Origin: Acidobacteriota bacterium
GTDB taxonomy: Bacteria > Acidobacteriota > Aminicenantia > JAMOAD01
NCBI GenBank assembly: GCA_023621955.1
Contig: JAMOAD010000204.1
Coordinates: 1-41,828, forward strand
Reading direction: 5' to 3'
DNA length: 41,828 nucleotides
The position numbers and the translations under genes are program-made. Below, one piece after another: positions 24,119 through 31,528 of this stretch. Position 1 is the first letter of the stretch, and each line of letters starts with the position of its first letter. A model generated the notes under the pieces. The model saw only the letters and a list, made by a program, of their open reading frames with translations. It ran no database searches and had not been told where the DNA came from.

Positions 24119-24148
24119 ATTTTAGCCTACTTCTCCCCGACCTGACAA
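24119..24148 (-). promoter_or_regulatory. Sigma-70 promoter of the CNNM-smpB-yraN-helical repeat-mutL operon
   Basis: On the minus strand TTGTCA (24148-24143), an 18-bp spacer and TAAAAT (24124-24119) precede a predicted leader of about 68 nt. It lies in the 116-bp gap after the preceding membrane-protein gene, the only sizeable gap between the two minus-strand gene chains. Confidence 0.6.
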
Positions 24149-24160
24149 GGGAGGAAGCCC

Positions 24161-24991
24161 TTAGAACTCGACGCCGAAAGGTTTTCTAAGAAACCAGGCG
24201 AGGAGGAAAGTCTCCACGAGGTAGAGCAGGAGCCAGGAGACCCGCCAGCCCAGAAAGGAGATCCGGTGAGAGGGGTAGTCGAGAGAGACGCTCTTGACCA
24301 GGGAATCCCCTCTTGGAGCCCCTTCCCCCGGATCAGTCCAGTAGGAGGGGGCAAGGTTCCAGAAACGGGTTTCCACATAGGATCCAAAGGGGGTCGAGAC
24401 GAGAAGGCCCTTCCGGTAGACACCACCGCCGATTCTCAACGAAATGGCGCCCTCCATGGGAGCCTTCAGGATTTCGACCTCCTGATCCACTTCGTCAAGG
24501 GCCGGGATGAATACCGGGGGGATCGTCTGACGAAGCCCTCCCCCCTCGGGAAGGACCACCTGGAGTTTGTCCCAGTCCACACCGGGTTGAAGCTTGATCT
24601 TCAGCACAGTGCGTTCGCCCACTTCCAGAGCCCTCCTCCCGTAACGGCTCTCGGCGGGCAGGAAGAAGAGGAAGAGGAGGGGGAAAAGGAAGACCAGAGG
24701 GCGGAGGTTGAGGAAGAAGTAGACCGCCGTATGACCGAGACTGCGCAGGAAAGAGAGGGCGACAACGGAAGGGAATTCGCCGTAGAGGCGAATCGCGAGA
24801 ATCTCCGCCTTGATCCTGTTCTTTCTCTCCCTGATTGCCTTCGCCGAGGAGACGGTTCTTGTCACCCCCAGGACCAACAGGGCTGTCAAGAGGCTGAAAA
24901 GGGTGACACCGACCCAGGGGGGAAGGGGGGCGATGAGGGCGAAGAAGAGGTCGGCCGCCTTGTAGAGTCCCGCGAAGAGTCTCAAGAACAT
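24161..24991 (-). CDS. Multi-pass membrane protein, possibly Oxa1/EMC3 (DUF106)-like
   Basis: A 276-aa protein. TM1 is about 25-46. A cytoplasmic basic helical segment follows, with 'KAIRERKNRIKAEILAIRLY'. Hydrophobic helices span about 80-112. An extracytoplasmic beta-rich domain occupies about 113-245 ('GERTVLKIKLQPGVDW'). A final TM is at about 250-268 ('WLLLYLVETFLLAWFLRKPF'). The TM plus cytoplasmic coiled coil plus paired TM order recalls YidC/Oxa1-superfamily proteins such as DUF106/EMC3, but this is a weak, topology-based suggestion. It starts one base after the small RHH-like gene and ends the EF-G/phosphodiesterase operon. The context suggests it works with the two exported phosphodiesterases. 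Confidence 0.65.
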   Translation of the reverse strand: MFLRLFAGLYKAADLFFALIAPLPPWVGVTLFSLLTALLVLGVTRTVSSAKAIRERKNRIKAEILAIRLYGEFPSVVALSFLRSLGHTAVYFFLNLRPLVFLFPLLFLFFLPAESRYGRRALEVGERTVLKIKLQPGVDWDKLQVVLPEGGGLRQTIPPVFIPALDEVDQEVEILKAPMEGAISLRIGGGVYRKGLLVSTPFGSYVETRFWNLAPSYWTDPGEGAPRGDSLVKSVSLDYPSHRISFLGWRVSWLLLYLVETFLLAWFLRKPFGVEF

Positions 24992-24992
24992 G

Positions 24993-25184
24993 TCAGGAGA
25001 TGTAGCCCAAGCCCTTCAGCTTCTCGATGGTCTTCTCGTCACCGCCTTCGCGGATCAGTTCGAACTCTTTGTCGATCAGGTGTTCCACCAACTCTTCCAG
25101 AGAACTGTACCCCTTCACTTCCCGAAGGGCCTCGGCCTTCTCGAAGATCTCTTTTCTCAAAGCCAGTTTCTTACCGAAAAGCAT
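24993..25184 (-). CDS. Small ribbon-helix-helix-like protein
   Basis: A 63-aa protein. 'MLFGKKLALRKEIFEKAEAL' followed by 'GYSSLEELVEHLIDKEFEL' fits a strand-helix-helix, CopG/Arc-like pattern (residues 5-45). It ends 'EKLKGLGYIS', a tail resembling the 'LxxLGYI' ending common in sulfatase and phosphodiesterase-type proteins. The ATG at 25184 has GAGGTGA five bases upstream; a TTG at 25202 is less likely. It begins four bases after the phosphodiesterase stop and one base before the membrane-protein gene. It could be a DNA-binding repressor or simply a small partner that dimerises by a ribbon. Confidence 0.68.
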   Translation of the reverse strand: MLFGKKLALRKEIFEKAEALREVKGYSSLEELVEHLIDKEFELIREGGDEKTIEKLKGLGYIS

Positions 25185-25188
25185 ACTA

Positions 25189-27174
25189 TCACCTCGCTTC
25201 AATCAGACTCTTCCCCCGCATCTCCGACGGAGGAGTCAGGGAGAAGAGCTTCAAGATCGTCGGCGCCAGGTCCCAGATGACCGGCGCCCTGTTTGTCTTG
25301 CATGGAAAGCTTGTCATCAAAAGGGCGGGGACGACACGGGAGTCCACACAGTGGTCTCCGGACCAGCGGTCCCTGTTCTCCTTGACCCCTTCGGGGGTAA
25401 GGGTTCCCAACGCCGAATCGTTGTCAATGCGGTAGGTGTCGTTGAAACCCACGACGATATCCGGCCCCCTCTTCATCCAGGGTCCCGAAAACTCCCTCTC
25501 CGGAACCGTCACCTTGGTCACCAGAGCGGCGCCGTTCCCGGGATCTTTCAGCGAGAGAAGCCACGTTTTCAACTCCTGAACCTTCCGAGAACGCTCCGAA
25601 GGGTCGACGGCACCCTCCCCCTCCCGCCCCTTCAGGTTCAGGTAGAGACCGTTGAGGCCGAGGGCGTAGGCTTGGGTCTCGCCCCAGAGGGCCCCCTCGT
25701 AGAGGGAGACCGGGAGATCGTACCCACTCTTCAGTTTCAGAAAACCGTCCCTTTGAAGGAGGGTGTTGATGTTCACCTTCCTGCGGAAGGTCGTGAAGCC
25801 GTGATCGGAGAGGACGATCAGATCGGCTCCCTTGGGAAGGCCCTTCATCGCCCGATCGAGAATCCTGTCGAACCGGAGGTAGAGATTCTCCACGGGGTCG
25901 CCGTACCGCTTTCGTTCTTCCGGTTTGTGAAGGGGGTGACCCTCGTCCCGGAGGGACCAGAACATGTGACTTCCCTGATCGACGGAGGAGAAGTAGAAGA
26001 AGAGCATCCCTCCCCGAGAAAGGGAAGAGAACCTCTCCAGCTCTCCGGCGAAGATCCTCTCGCTCTCGTGGAGAATGGTTTCGCTGTGGGAGAGAAAGTC
26101 CTGGACATCGAAGGTCCCATCGCTGAAAGCTTTCGTATCCGCGGGAAGGCCGAGGGTATGGAACCGCCCATAGCGATGGACCAGCTCCTTGCCGTAGTCC
26201 GAAGGCTCGCAGATAGGCTGGGCCGGATCGGCGGGGTCTAGAGAGAGGGGGGAGAGGTAGAGGCGGAAACGCTCCCCCGCCTCAAGGAGCTGAAAGCGGA
26301 CCATAGCCGGCAACTCCTTGAAAGGCATCAGAGGGAACTTAAGGGGGATCCAGGGGGAGACACCGCCTTCGGCCAAGAGAATCTCTCTTCCGGCAACGTC
26401 CAGCCGGGCGGTTCGGTGGCGTTTATCCCAGTAGACCTTGAGGGGAAGGGAGAGGGTCTCCTCCTCTTTGAGCGGATGGGGGGGACCGACGATCTCACTC
26501 TCCGCCGCCCCTTGGGGGTCGAAGATCAGGAAGAGAGCCTTGGCGGCCGAGAAAGAACGGGAAGCCTCGCCCTCGTCGGTGGTGAAGATCGTGTAAACCC
26601 CATAGGAATCGCCGGTGATGTCGGGGGTTCCCATCCCGGCGATGCTCCTCCCCCTCTCCATGGGCGAAGGGGGATAGTTGGAGGGAATCTTGAAGATCGT
26701 ACAGTCCTGTCCGGCCTCTTCCAGAAGATTCCAAAAGGGCTTGCCCTCACGGCACAGACGGATTCCTCCCTTCTCCATGGGAAGCTTCCAGGAGCCGAGC
26801 TTAAGGAACCGACGGGGCGCCTCGGCCTCGCTGATGGCGAAGTGGGGAAGGTAGTTCTCCGGATCTCGGTGAACAAAGTCGAAGATACCGTGGCCCGCCG
26901 GGTCGAGGCCGGTGATGAAGGAGGCCCAAGCCACGGGGCTCGCGGGAGGGTCGGTGGAGAACATACTCTGAAGCGTTCCGCGTTCCATGAGACGCCTGAA
27001 GGCGGGGAGACGGCCCTGCTCGACCAGGAGGCGGACGATTCTGGGGTCCATTCCATCGAAGCCCAGGACCAGCAGTTTCCTGGCGGAGTGGCTCCGGGAG
27101 ATCAACTGCGGCGAAGCCAGGAGGGTCGAAGCGGCCAGAACACCTCCGGTCTTGAGAAACTGTCGACGGTTCAC
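25189..27174 (-). CDS. Tat-exported alkaline-phosphatase-superfamily phosphodiesterase (second of pair)
   Basis: A 661-aa protein of the type I phosphodiesterase/nucleotide pyrophosphatase group. The N-terminus 'NRRQFLKTGGVLAASTLL' is a twin-arginine signal, so the protein is exported folded, probably with metals. Catalytic-core marks are 'LVLGFDGMDP' (metal Asp40), 'DPPASPVAWASFITG' (nucleophile region, Ser79 likely), 'GHGIFDF', 'IVLSDHGF' and 'RWSGDHC'. The GTG start at 27174 overlaps the previous stop as GTGA and lies behind GGAGGTGA; upstream in-frame sequence is shadow. It is a paralogue of the neighbouring gene throughout its length but lacks that gene's N-terminal membrane segments. 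The substrate is unknown: phospholipid head groups, nucleotides or glycan phosphates are all possible. Confidence 0.85.
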   Translation of the reverse strand: MNRRQFLKTGGVLAASTLLASPQLISRSHSARKLLVLGFDGMDPRIVRLLVEQGRLPAFRRLMERGTLQSMFSTDPPASPVAWASFITGLDPAGHGIFDFVHRDPENYLPHFAISEAEAPRRFLKLGSWKLPMEKGGIRLCREGKPFWNLLEEAGQDCTIFKIPSNYPPSPMERGRSIAGMGTPDITGDSYGVYTIFTTDEGEASRSFSAAKALFLIFDPQGAAESEIVGPPHPLKEEETLSLPLKVYWDKRHRTARLDVAGREILLAEGGVSPWIPLKFPLMPFKELPAMVRFQLLEAGERFRLYLSPLSLDPADPAQPICEPSDYGKELVHRYGRFHTLGLPADTKAFSDGTFDVQDFLSHSETILHESERIFAGELERFSSLSRGGMLFFYFSSVDQGSHMFWSLRDEGHPLHKPEERKRYGDPVENLYLRFDRILDRAMKGLPKGADLIVLSDHGFTTFRRKVNINTLLQRDGFLKLKSGYDLPVSLYEGALWGETQAYALGLNGLYLNLKGREGEGAVDPSERSRKVQELKTWLLSLKDPGNGAALVTKVTVPEREFSGPWMKRGPDIVVGFNDTYRIDNDSALGTLTPEGVKENRDRWSGDHCVDSRVVPALLMTSFPCKTNRAPVIWDLAPTILKLFSLTPPSEMRGKSLIEAR

Positions 27175-29297
27175 CCTTTCACCTCCAAATCCCGCCCCTC
27201 CAGGAAGGAGGGCTTGGGGACGCCGAAGAGGGAGAGAAGGGTCGGGGCGATGTCGATCAGCCCGGGGTCCGTGACGCCGACCTTCCGGTCGGAGAAGAAG
27301 ATTCCCGGAACCTTGGCGGCGGTGAAGGAGTGGTCGCCGCTCCACCTTCGGGTGTTATCCGAGAGAAGCCGGTCATCCACAAAACCGACGGCGGATTCCC
27401 AAGAGACCCTGAAACCGGGCCTATAGCCCAAGACGATATCCGGGGCGTTCTCCACATAGGGGCCTTCGTAGATCTCTTCCCGGCGGAAGACCGCGTCGAA
27501 GACCCTCTCGTCCCCATCCTTCACCTCGGTCAACTTCTCTTGAATCTCCCGTTGGAGAGCCTCCGCCTCCTGCCGGGTGAGGAAACCGTCCCTCTCCCGC
27601 CCTTTCCTGTTGAGGAAGAGGCCGCTCAACCCTGTCCCGTAGGCCTTGGTCTTGGACCAATCGACGTTGGCGAACCACTTCCCGCTCTCGGTGAAGCCCT
27701 CCTGAAGCACCAGGTACCCCTCCCTCTTGAGCCATGAGTTGAGGTGAAACCCCCTGCGAAAGAGGTTGAACCCGTGGTCGGAGACCACGAGAACCGCCTC
27801 ATCGCTCTTCTTGCGGCTCAGGACCTCCCCGAGGAAACAGTCCATTCTTCGGTAGACCTCGGGAATCGCGTCGGTCGAGGCGGGAGAGTCCGTGTCCCTG
27901 GGGGCCGGAGAGCTGGAGTCGGTGTAGCGCCAAAACATGTGCTGGATCCGATCGGTAGCCTCGAAGACCGCGGTGAGAACTCCCTCCCTCTGCTTTTCCC
28001 ATCCATCCCAGAAGGCCCTCTCCCTCTCGACCTGAGCGTCATAGACCTGGTCCAGGAAGAGCCGGTCGTCCAGAATCGCCTCGTTCAAGGCCCATGTGTC
28101 CTCCGCCATACCCAGAGTCGCGAAGGAACCGAACCTCTTGGCCAGATAGGGGGCGAAGGTCCCTGGGTAGGAGATCGGCATAGAGGGCTCCTCAGGGTCG
28201 ATCTGAAGGGGAGCCAGGTAGACCTCCACGTCCGGCTCTGTCCGACGGAGGACCCAGCGGCTCAGCCCCCAGACTTTCAAGGGCCCCGCGGAGAAGGCGA
28301 TCCGTACCCAAGGGGAGAAAGCGTTGACCCTGAGAACCACCCGTTCCCTCTGAACCTTCAGTTCAGCCCCCCCGTCCGGGAGAAGCCGGAGGGTGAAGGG
28401 GACCCTCATGAGAGGAGAGCCGTCGAGAAAGGGATGGGGAGGGCCTTCGATCTCCCCCTTCAGAATCTCCCCCTCCCTCTCCAGGAGGCAGACCCTGTTG
28501 TCCGCCAGAAGAGAGGCGTCGGAGAGAGAGGTCGAGAAGAGGGTCGAACTCCCCTGGGTTCCCCGGAGGTCCGGCGTTCCCAGCCCGGCCAACTGTATCC
28601 CTTTAAACTTCTCGGGGGGGAAGGTGATCGGAACCCGAAGCACCAGGGAAGGAATCCCCTCTTGCCCCAGGAGAGACCAGTAAGAACGGCTCTTGCGTAG
28701 AAGAGAGATCCTGGCCTTCGAGAGGGGAACCAGCCAACGCCCCCACCGATAACTCTTCCCAGGGTGGACAGAAGAGCAGGAGAGGAGGGGAAGGTAGTTT
28801 TTCGGATCCCGGGAGAGAAAATCGAAGATGTTGTGCTTCCCGGGGTTCACCCCGGTGGCGAAGGTCGACCAGGCGACCGGGGAGAGTGGAGGGTCGGTAC
28901 TTCTCAAGGGACAAAAAGAACCCTCCTTCCGGAGCCTATCGAAATTGGGGAGCTCCCCTCGGTCCATCATCCCTTCGGTCAGAGTGTAGTCCATTCCATC
29001 GAACCCCAAGAGAATCACCCGACGGAACCGGCTTTTGCTTCGCCTCCTGAGGCGCCTTACCCTCCGCACCAAAGCTCGAAAGGGCAGGGTTATCAGGTTG
29101 AAGAGGGCGAAGAAGAAGGCGAGGAAAACGAGGAAGAAGGAGCCGAGAAAGGCGAACCCCGCCCCCGGTCCTACGTAGGCGCCGAGAAACGAGGGAAAAA
29201 GAAGAGAAAAAATGCCCAGGGAAAGACGGAGGGCGGAGGGGAGGAGAGGGGACGCTCCCCCTAAAGGGCGACGTCCCCTCTTGGAAATCAGCGTCAA
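27171..29297 (-). CDS. Membrane-anchored alkaline-phosphatase-superfamily phosphodiesterase (first of pair)
   Basis: A 708-aa protein. The N-terminus has two hydrophobic segments (about 24-40 and 47-72) flanking 'AYVGPGAGFAFLGSF', then a very basic stretch 'RRVRRLRRRSKSRFRR' and the enzyme domain. Its motifs are 'ILLGFDGMDYTL' (Asp100), 'STDPPLSPVAWSTFATG' (nucleophile region, Ser139 likely), 'VVSDHGFNLFR' and 'RWSGDHSF'. If the basic stretch stays inside, the catalytic domain would sit on the cytoplasmic side unless the first segment is cleaved; the topology needs testing. The start is a TTG overlapping the EF-G stop as TTGA, behind AGGAGG, and no other start precedes the hydrophobic region. 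It is paralogous to the next gene. Confidence 0.83.
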   Translation of the reverse strand: MTLISKRGRRPLGGASPLLPSALRLSLGIFSLLFPSFLGAYVGPGAGFAFLGSFFLVFLAFFFALFNLITLPFRALVRRVRRLRRRSKSRFRRVILLGFDGMDYTLTEGMMDRGELPNFDRLRKEGSFCPLRSTDPPLSPVAWSTFATGVNPGKHNIFDFLSRDPKNYLPLLSCSSVHPGKSYRWGRWLVPLSKARISLLRKSRSYWSLLGQEGIPSLVLRVPITFPPEKFKGIQLAGLGTPDLRGTQGSSTLFSTSLSDASLLADNRVCLLEREGEILKGEIEGPPHPFLDGSPLMRVPFTLRLLPDGGAELKVQRERVVLRVNAFSPWVRIAFSAGPLKVWGLSRWVLRRTEPDVEVYLAPLQIDPEEPSMPISYPGTFAPYLAKRFGSFATLGMAEDTWALNEAILDDRLFLDQVYDAQVERERAFWDGWEKQREGVLTAVFEATDRIQHMFWRYTDSSSPAPRDTDSPASTDAIPEVYRRMDCFLGEVLSRKKSDEAVLVVSDHGFNLFRRGFHLNSWLKREGYLVLQEGFTESGKWFANVDWSKTKAYGTGLSGLFLNRKGRERDGFLTRQEAEALQREIQEKLTEVKDGDERVFDAVFRREEIYEGPYVENAPDIVLGYRPGFRVSWESAVGFVDDRLLSDNTRRWSGDHSFTAAKVPGIFFSDRKVGVTDPGLIDIAPTLLSLFGVPKPSFLEGRDLEVKG

Positions 29298-31390
29298 TCC
29301 TCCTCTTCCTCCTGGGTACGGCCCTCTTTGGCGGCCGCCTCAATGACTTTAGGCTGGAGCATTCCTGGAACCTCTTCGTAATGGGAAAACTCCATGGTAT
29401 AGGAACCCCTGCCTCCGGTGATGGAGGTGAGGGTAGGTTCGAAGTCGAGCATCTCCACCAGGGGAACCTGAGCCTTAATAATGCTGATCTTCCCCTTCTT
29501 GTCGGTCCCCAAGGGTTTCCCCCGGCGGCCGTTGAGGTTGCCCATGATATCCCCGAGAAGTTCTTCGGGAGCGTAAATCTCAACGTTGGCGATAGGCTCC
29601 AGCAGAGTGGGCTTGGCCTCTTTAGCCCCCTTCTTGAAGGCGCGGGAAGCGGCGATCTTGAAGGCCATATCCGAAGAATCCACCTCGTGGTAAGAGCCAT
29701 CGTAGAGGCTCACCTTGAAGTCTACAGTGGGGTAACCGGCCAGAACGCCCTTGAGCCGGGCATCCTGAATCCCCTTCTCCACCGAGGGAACATAGTTCTT
29801 CGGAATGGCGCCTCCGAAGATGTCGTTGGAAAACTCGAAGTCCCCTCCCCTGGGAAGAGGCTCCAAACGGATCTTGACATGACCGTACTGGCCACGTCCA
29901 CCGGTCTGTTTCTTATGCTTGTGCTCAACATCGGCCTTCCCCTTGATCGTTTCAAGGTAGGCGATCTTCGGGGGCTTCAGGATCACATCAACGTTGAATT
30001 TTTTCTTCAACCTGGCAACGAGAATCTCGATATGGAGCTGTCCGTTCCCGGAGATGATCAACTCCTTCGTCTGAGGATCCCTCTTGAACTTCACCGTCGG
30101 ATCCTCTTCTGTGATTCTCACCAGAGCCGTGGAGAGCTTGTCCTCGTCCTGCCGCGTCTTAGGTTCGAGGGCGAAGCTGATGGAGGAGGCGGGGAAGACG
30201 ATCGGGTCGAGGATAACCTGCCGTTCCTTCGCGGCAAGGGTCTCTCCGGTCAGAGTCTCCTTGAGCTTGGAAGTCGCGATGATATCGCCTGCATAGGCCT
30301 TTTCAACGGCATTGAGCTGTTTGCCCATGGGGAAGGCGAGGGAGGTGATCTTCTCCTCGATCTCCCGGGAGGTGTTGGCCACGGTGGCGTCGACGGCCAA
30401 AACGCCGGAGACGATCTTCAGAAGGTTGATCCGCCCTGCGTAAGGATCCGAGAGGGTCTTGAAGACGATTCCCGAGAAGGGCTCTTTCGCGTCGACCTTC
30501 ACGGGGGCCTCTTTTCCTCCCAGTGTAGCGGAGAGACTCCCCTTCTGCGCCGGGGAGGGGATCAGAGAGACCATGGCGTCCAGAAGGGGCTGAACACCCA
30601 TGTTCTTTGCCGCGGAGAGGATGAAGACCGGCGCGAGCTCACCGGAAGTCACACCCTTCTTCAAGGCGGTCATAATATCTTCACCGGAGAGGTCTCCCTC
30701 TTCCAGGTACTTGTTCATGATGCTTTCGTCTTGCTCGGCGACCATCTCGACGAGAGCCTGACGGGCTTCGTCGTACTCGCCCTTCAGGTCGGCGGGAATC
30801 TCCGCCTCGGTCATTTTCCCGCTCTCATCGGCGGCGAAGAGGTAGGCTTTCCCCTTGATCAGGTCGACAACACCTTTGAAGGAGGCTTCCTGGCCGATAG
30901 GAATCTGGACGGGAACGGCGCTACGGCCGAAGAAGTCGTGGATGCTCTCCATGGTGTTGGCGAAAGAGGCCCTTTCCCTGTCGATCTTGTTGATGGCGAT
31001 CATCCGGGAGACCCCATACTCAGCGGCGAAGCTCCAGCCTTTTTCGGTCTGAACCTCGACTCCGGCGGTGGCGTCCACCATGACGATGGCTCCCTCGGAG
31101 ACCCTGAGGGCGGCCTTGGTGTCCCAAAGGAAGTTTCCATAACCTGGGGTGTCCAAGAGGTTGATTTTATGGTTATTCCACTCCAAGTTGGCAAGGGCGG
31201 TAAAGATCGTGATCTTTCTTTCGATCTCTTCGGAATCGTAATCGGTGATCGTGTTTCCCTGTTCTACCTTGGTTAACCGGTTGACGGCTCCGGCATCGAA
31301 GAGAAAGGCCGACGCCAGAGAGGTCTTCCCGGAGTTCCCGTGGCCAATGAGAGCCACGTTTCGGATGTTCTCGGTCATGAACTCTTTCAT
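29294..31390 (-). CDS. Elongation factor G-like GTPase (EF-G paralogue)
   Basis: A 698-aa translational GTPase with all EF-G domains: G domain with P-loop 'GHGNSGKT' (16-23), 'NKID', domain II, III ('SGNGQLHIEILVARL'), IV ('GRGQYGHVKIRLEP') and V. In switch II the motif is 'DTPGYGNF' (80-87), with Tyr84 where ordinary EF-G has the catalytic His. The P-loop reads GNSGK rather than DAGKT-type. These changes mark the EF-G-like paralogue group rather than the main FusA, and hydrolysis may be slow or used for a different step. The ATG at 31390 has AGGAGG five bases before it; a GTG three bases upstream is less likely. It is first in an operon with two phosphodiesterases. Confidence 0.92.
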   Translation of the reverse strand: MKEFMTENIRNVALIGHGNSGKTSLASAFLFDAGAVNRLTKVEQGNTITDYDSEEIERKITIFTALANLEWNNHKINLLDTPGYGNFLWDTKAALRVSEGAIVMVDATAGVEVQTEKGWSFAAEYGVSRMIAINKIDRERASFANTMESIHDFFGRSAVPVQIPIGQEASFKGVVDLIKGKAYLFAADESGKMTEAEIPADLKGEYDEARQALVEMVAEQDESIMNKYLEEGDLSGEDIMTALKKGVTSGELAPVFILSAAKNMGVQPLLDAMVSLIPSPAQKGSLSATLGGKEAPVKVDAKEPFSGIVFKTLSDPYAGRINLLKIVSGVLAVDATVANTSREIEEKITSLAFPMGKQLNAVEKAYAGDIIATSKLKETLTGETLAAKERQVILDPIVFPASSISFALEPKTRQDEDKLSTALVRITEEDPTVKFKRDPQTKELIISGNGQLHIEILVARLKKKFNVDVILKPPKIAYLETIKGKADVEHKHKKQTGGRGQYGHVKIRLEPLPRGGDFEFSNDIFGGAIPKNYVPSVEKGIQDARLKGVLAGYPTVDFKVSLYDGSYHEVDSSDMAFKIAASRAFKKGAKEAKPTLLEPIANVEIYAPEELLGDIMGNLNGRRGKPLGTDKKGKISIIKAQVPLVEMLDFEPTLTSITGGRGSYTMEFSHYEEVPGMLQPKVIEAAAKEGRTQEEEED

Positions 31391-31417
31391 CACTACCTCC
31401 TCGGAGTATATCTTATG

Positions 31418-31446
31418 ATCTTACTAGATTTTAAATCCTGTGACAA
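31418..31446 (-). promoter_or_regulatory. Sigma-70 promoter of the EF-G-like operon
   Basis: On the minus strand TTGTCA (31446-31441), a 17-bp spacer and TAAGAT (31423-31418) give a leader of about 20 nt with AGGAGG. It is divergent from the malic enzyme promoter at 31467. Confidence 0.7.
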
Positions 31447-31466
31447 CAGAGGCTCCAGGAGAGGCT

Positions 31467-31495
31467 TTGACTTTTTGCTCCATACCTTGTATATA
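31467..31495 (+). promoter_or_regulatory. Sigma-70 promoter of the malic enzyme gene
   Basis: TTGACT (31467-31472), a 17-bp spacer and TATATA (31490-31495). The predicted start near 31502 leaves a ~27-nt leader with GAGGTGA before the ATG at 31529. Confidence 0.75.
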
Positions 31496-31528
31496 AGGTC
31501 TCCGGCCCATTCCGCCGACGAGGTGACC

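Noticed and set aside
22343-24160. Expected tmRNA gene near smpB
   Set aside because: The short gaps hold no tRNA-Ala-like ends or tag-peptide frame; the neighbours are coding.
29381-31276. A 631-codon open frame antisense to the EF-G-like gene
   Set aside because: It is the mirror of a fully recognisable GTPase, has no ribosome site or domain, and its composition follows from the sense codons.
31340-31528. N-terminal extension of malic enzyme by 63 codons
   Set aside because: It spans two divergent promoters and part of the EF-G-like gene; the family N-terminus begins at the ATG with GAGGTGA.
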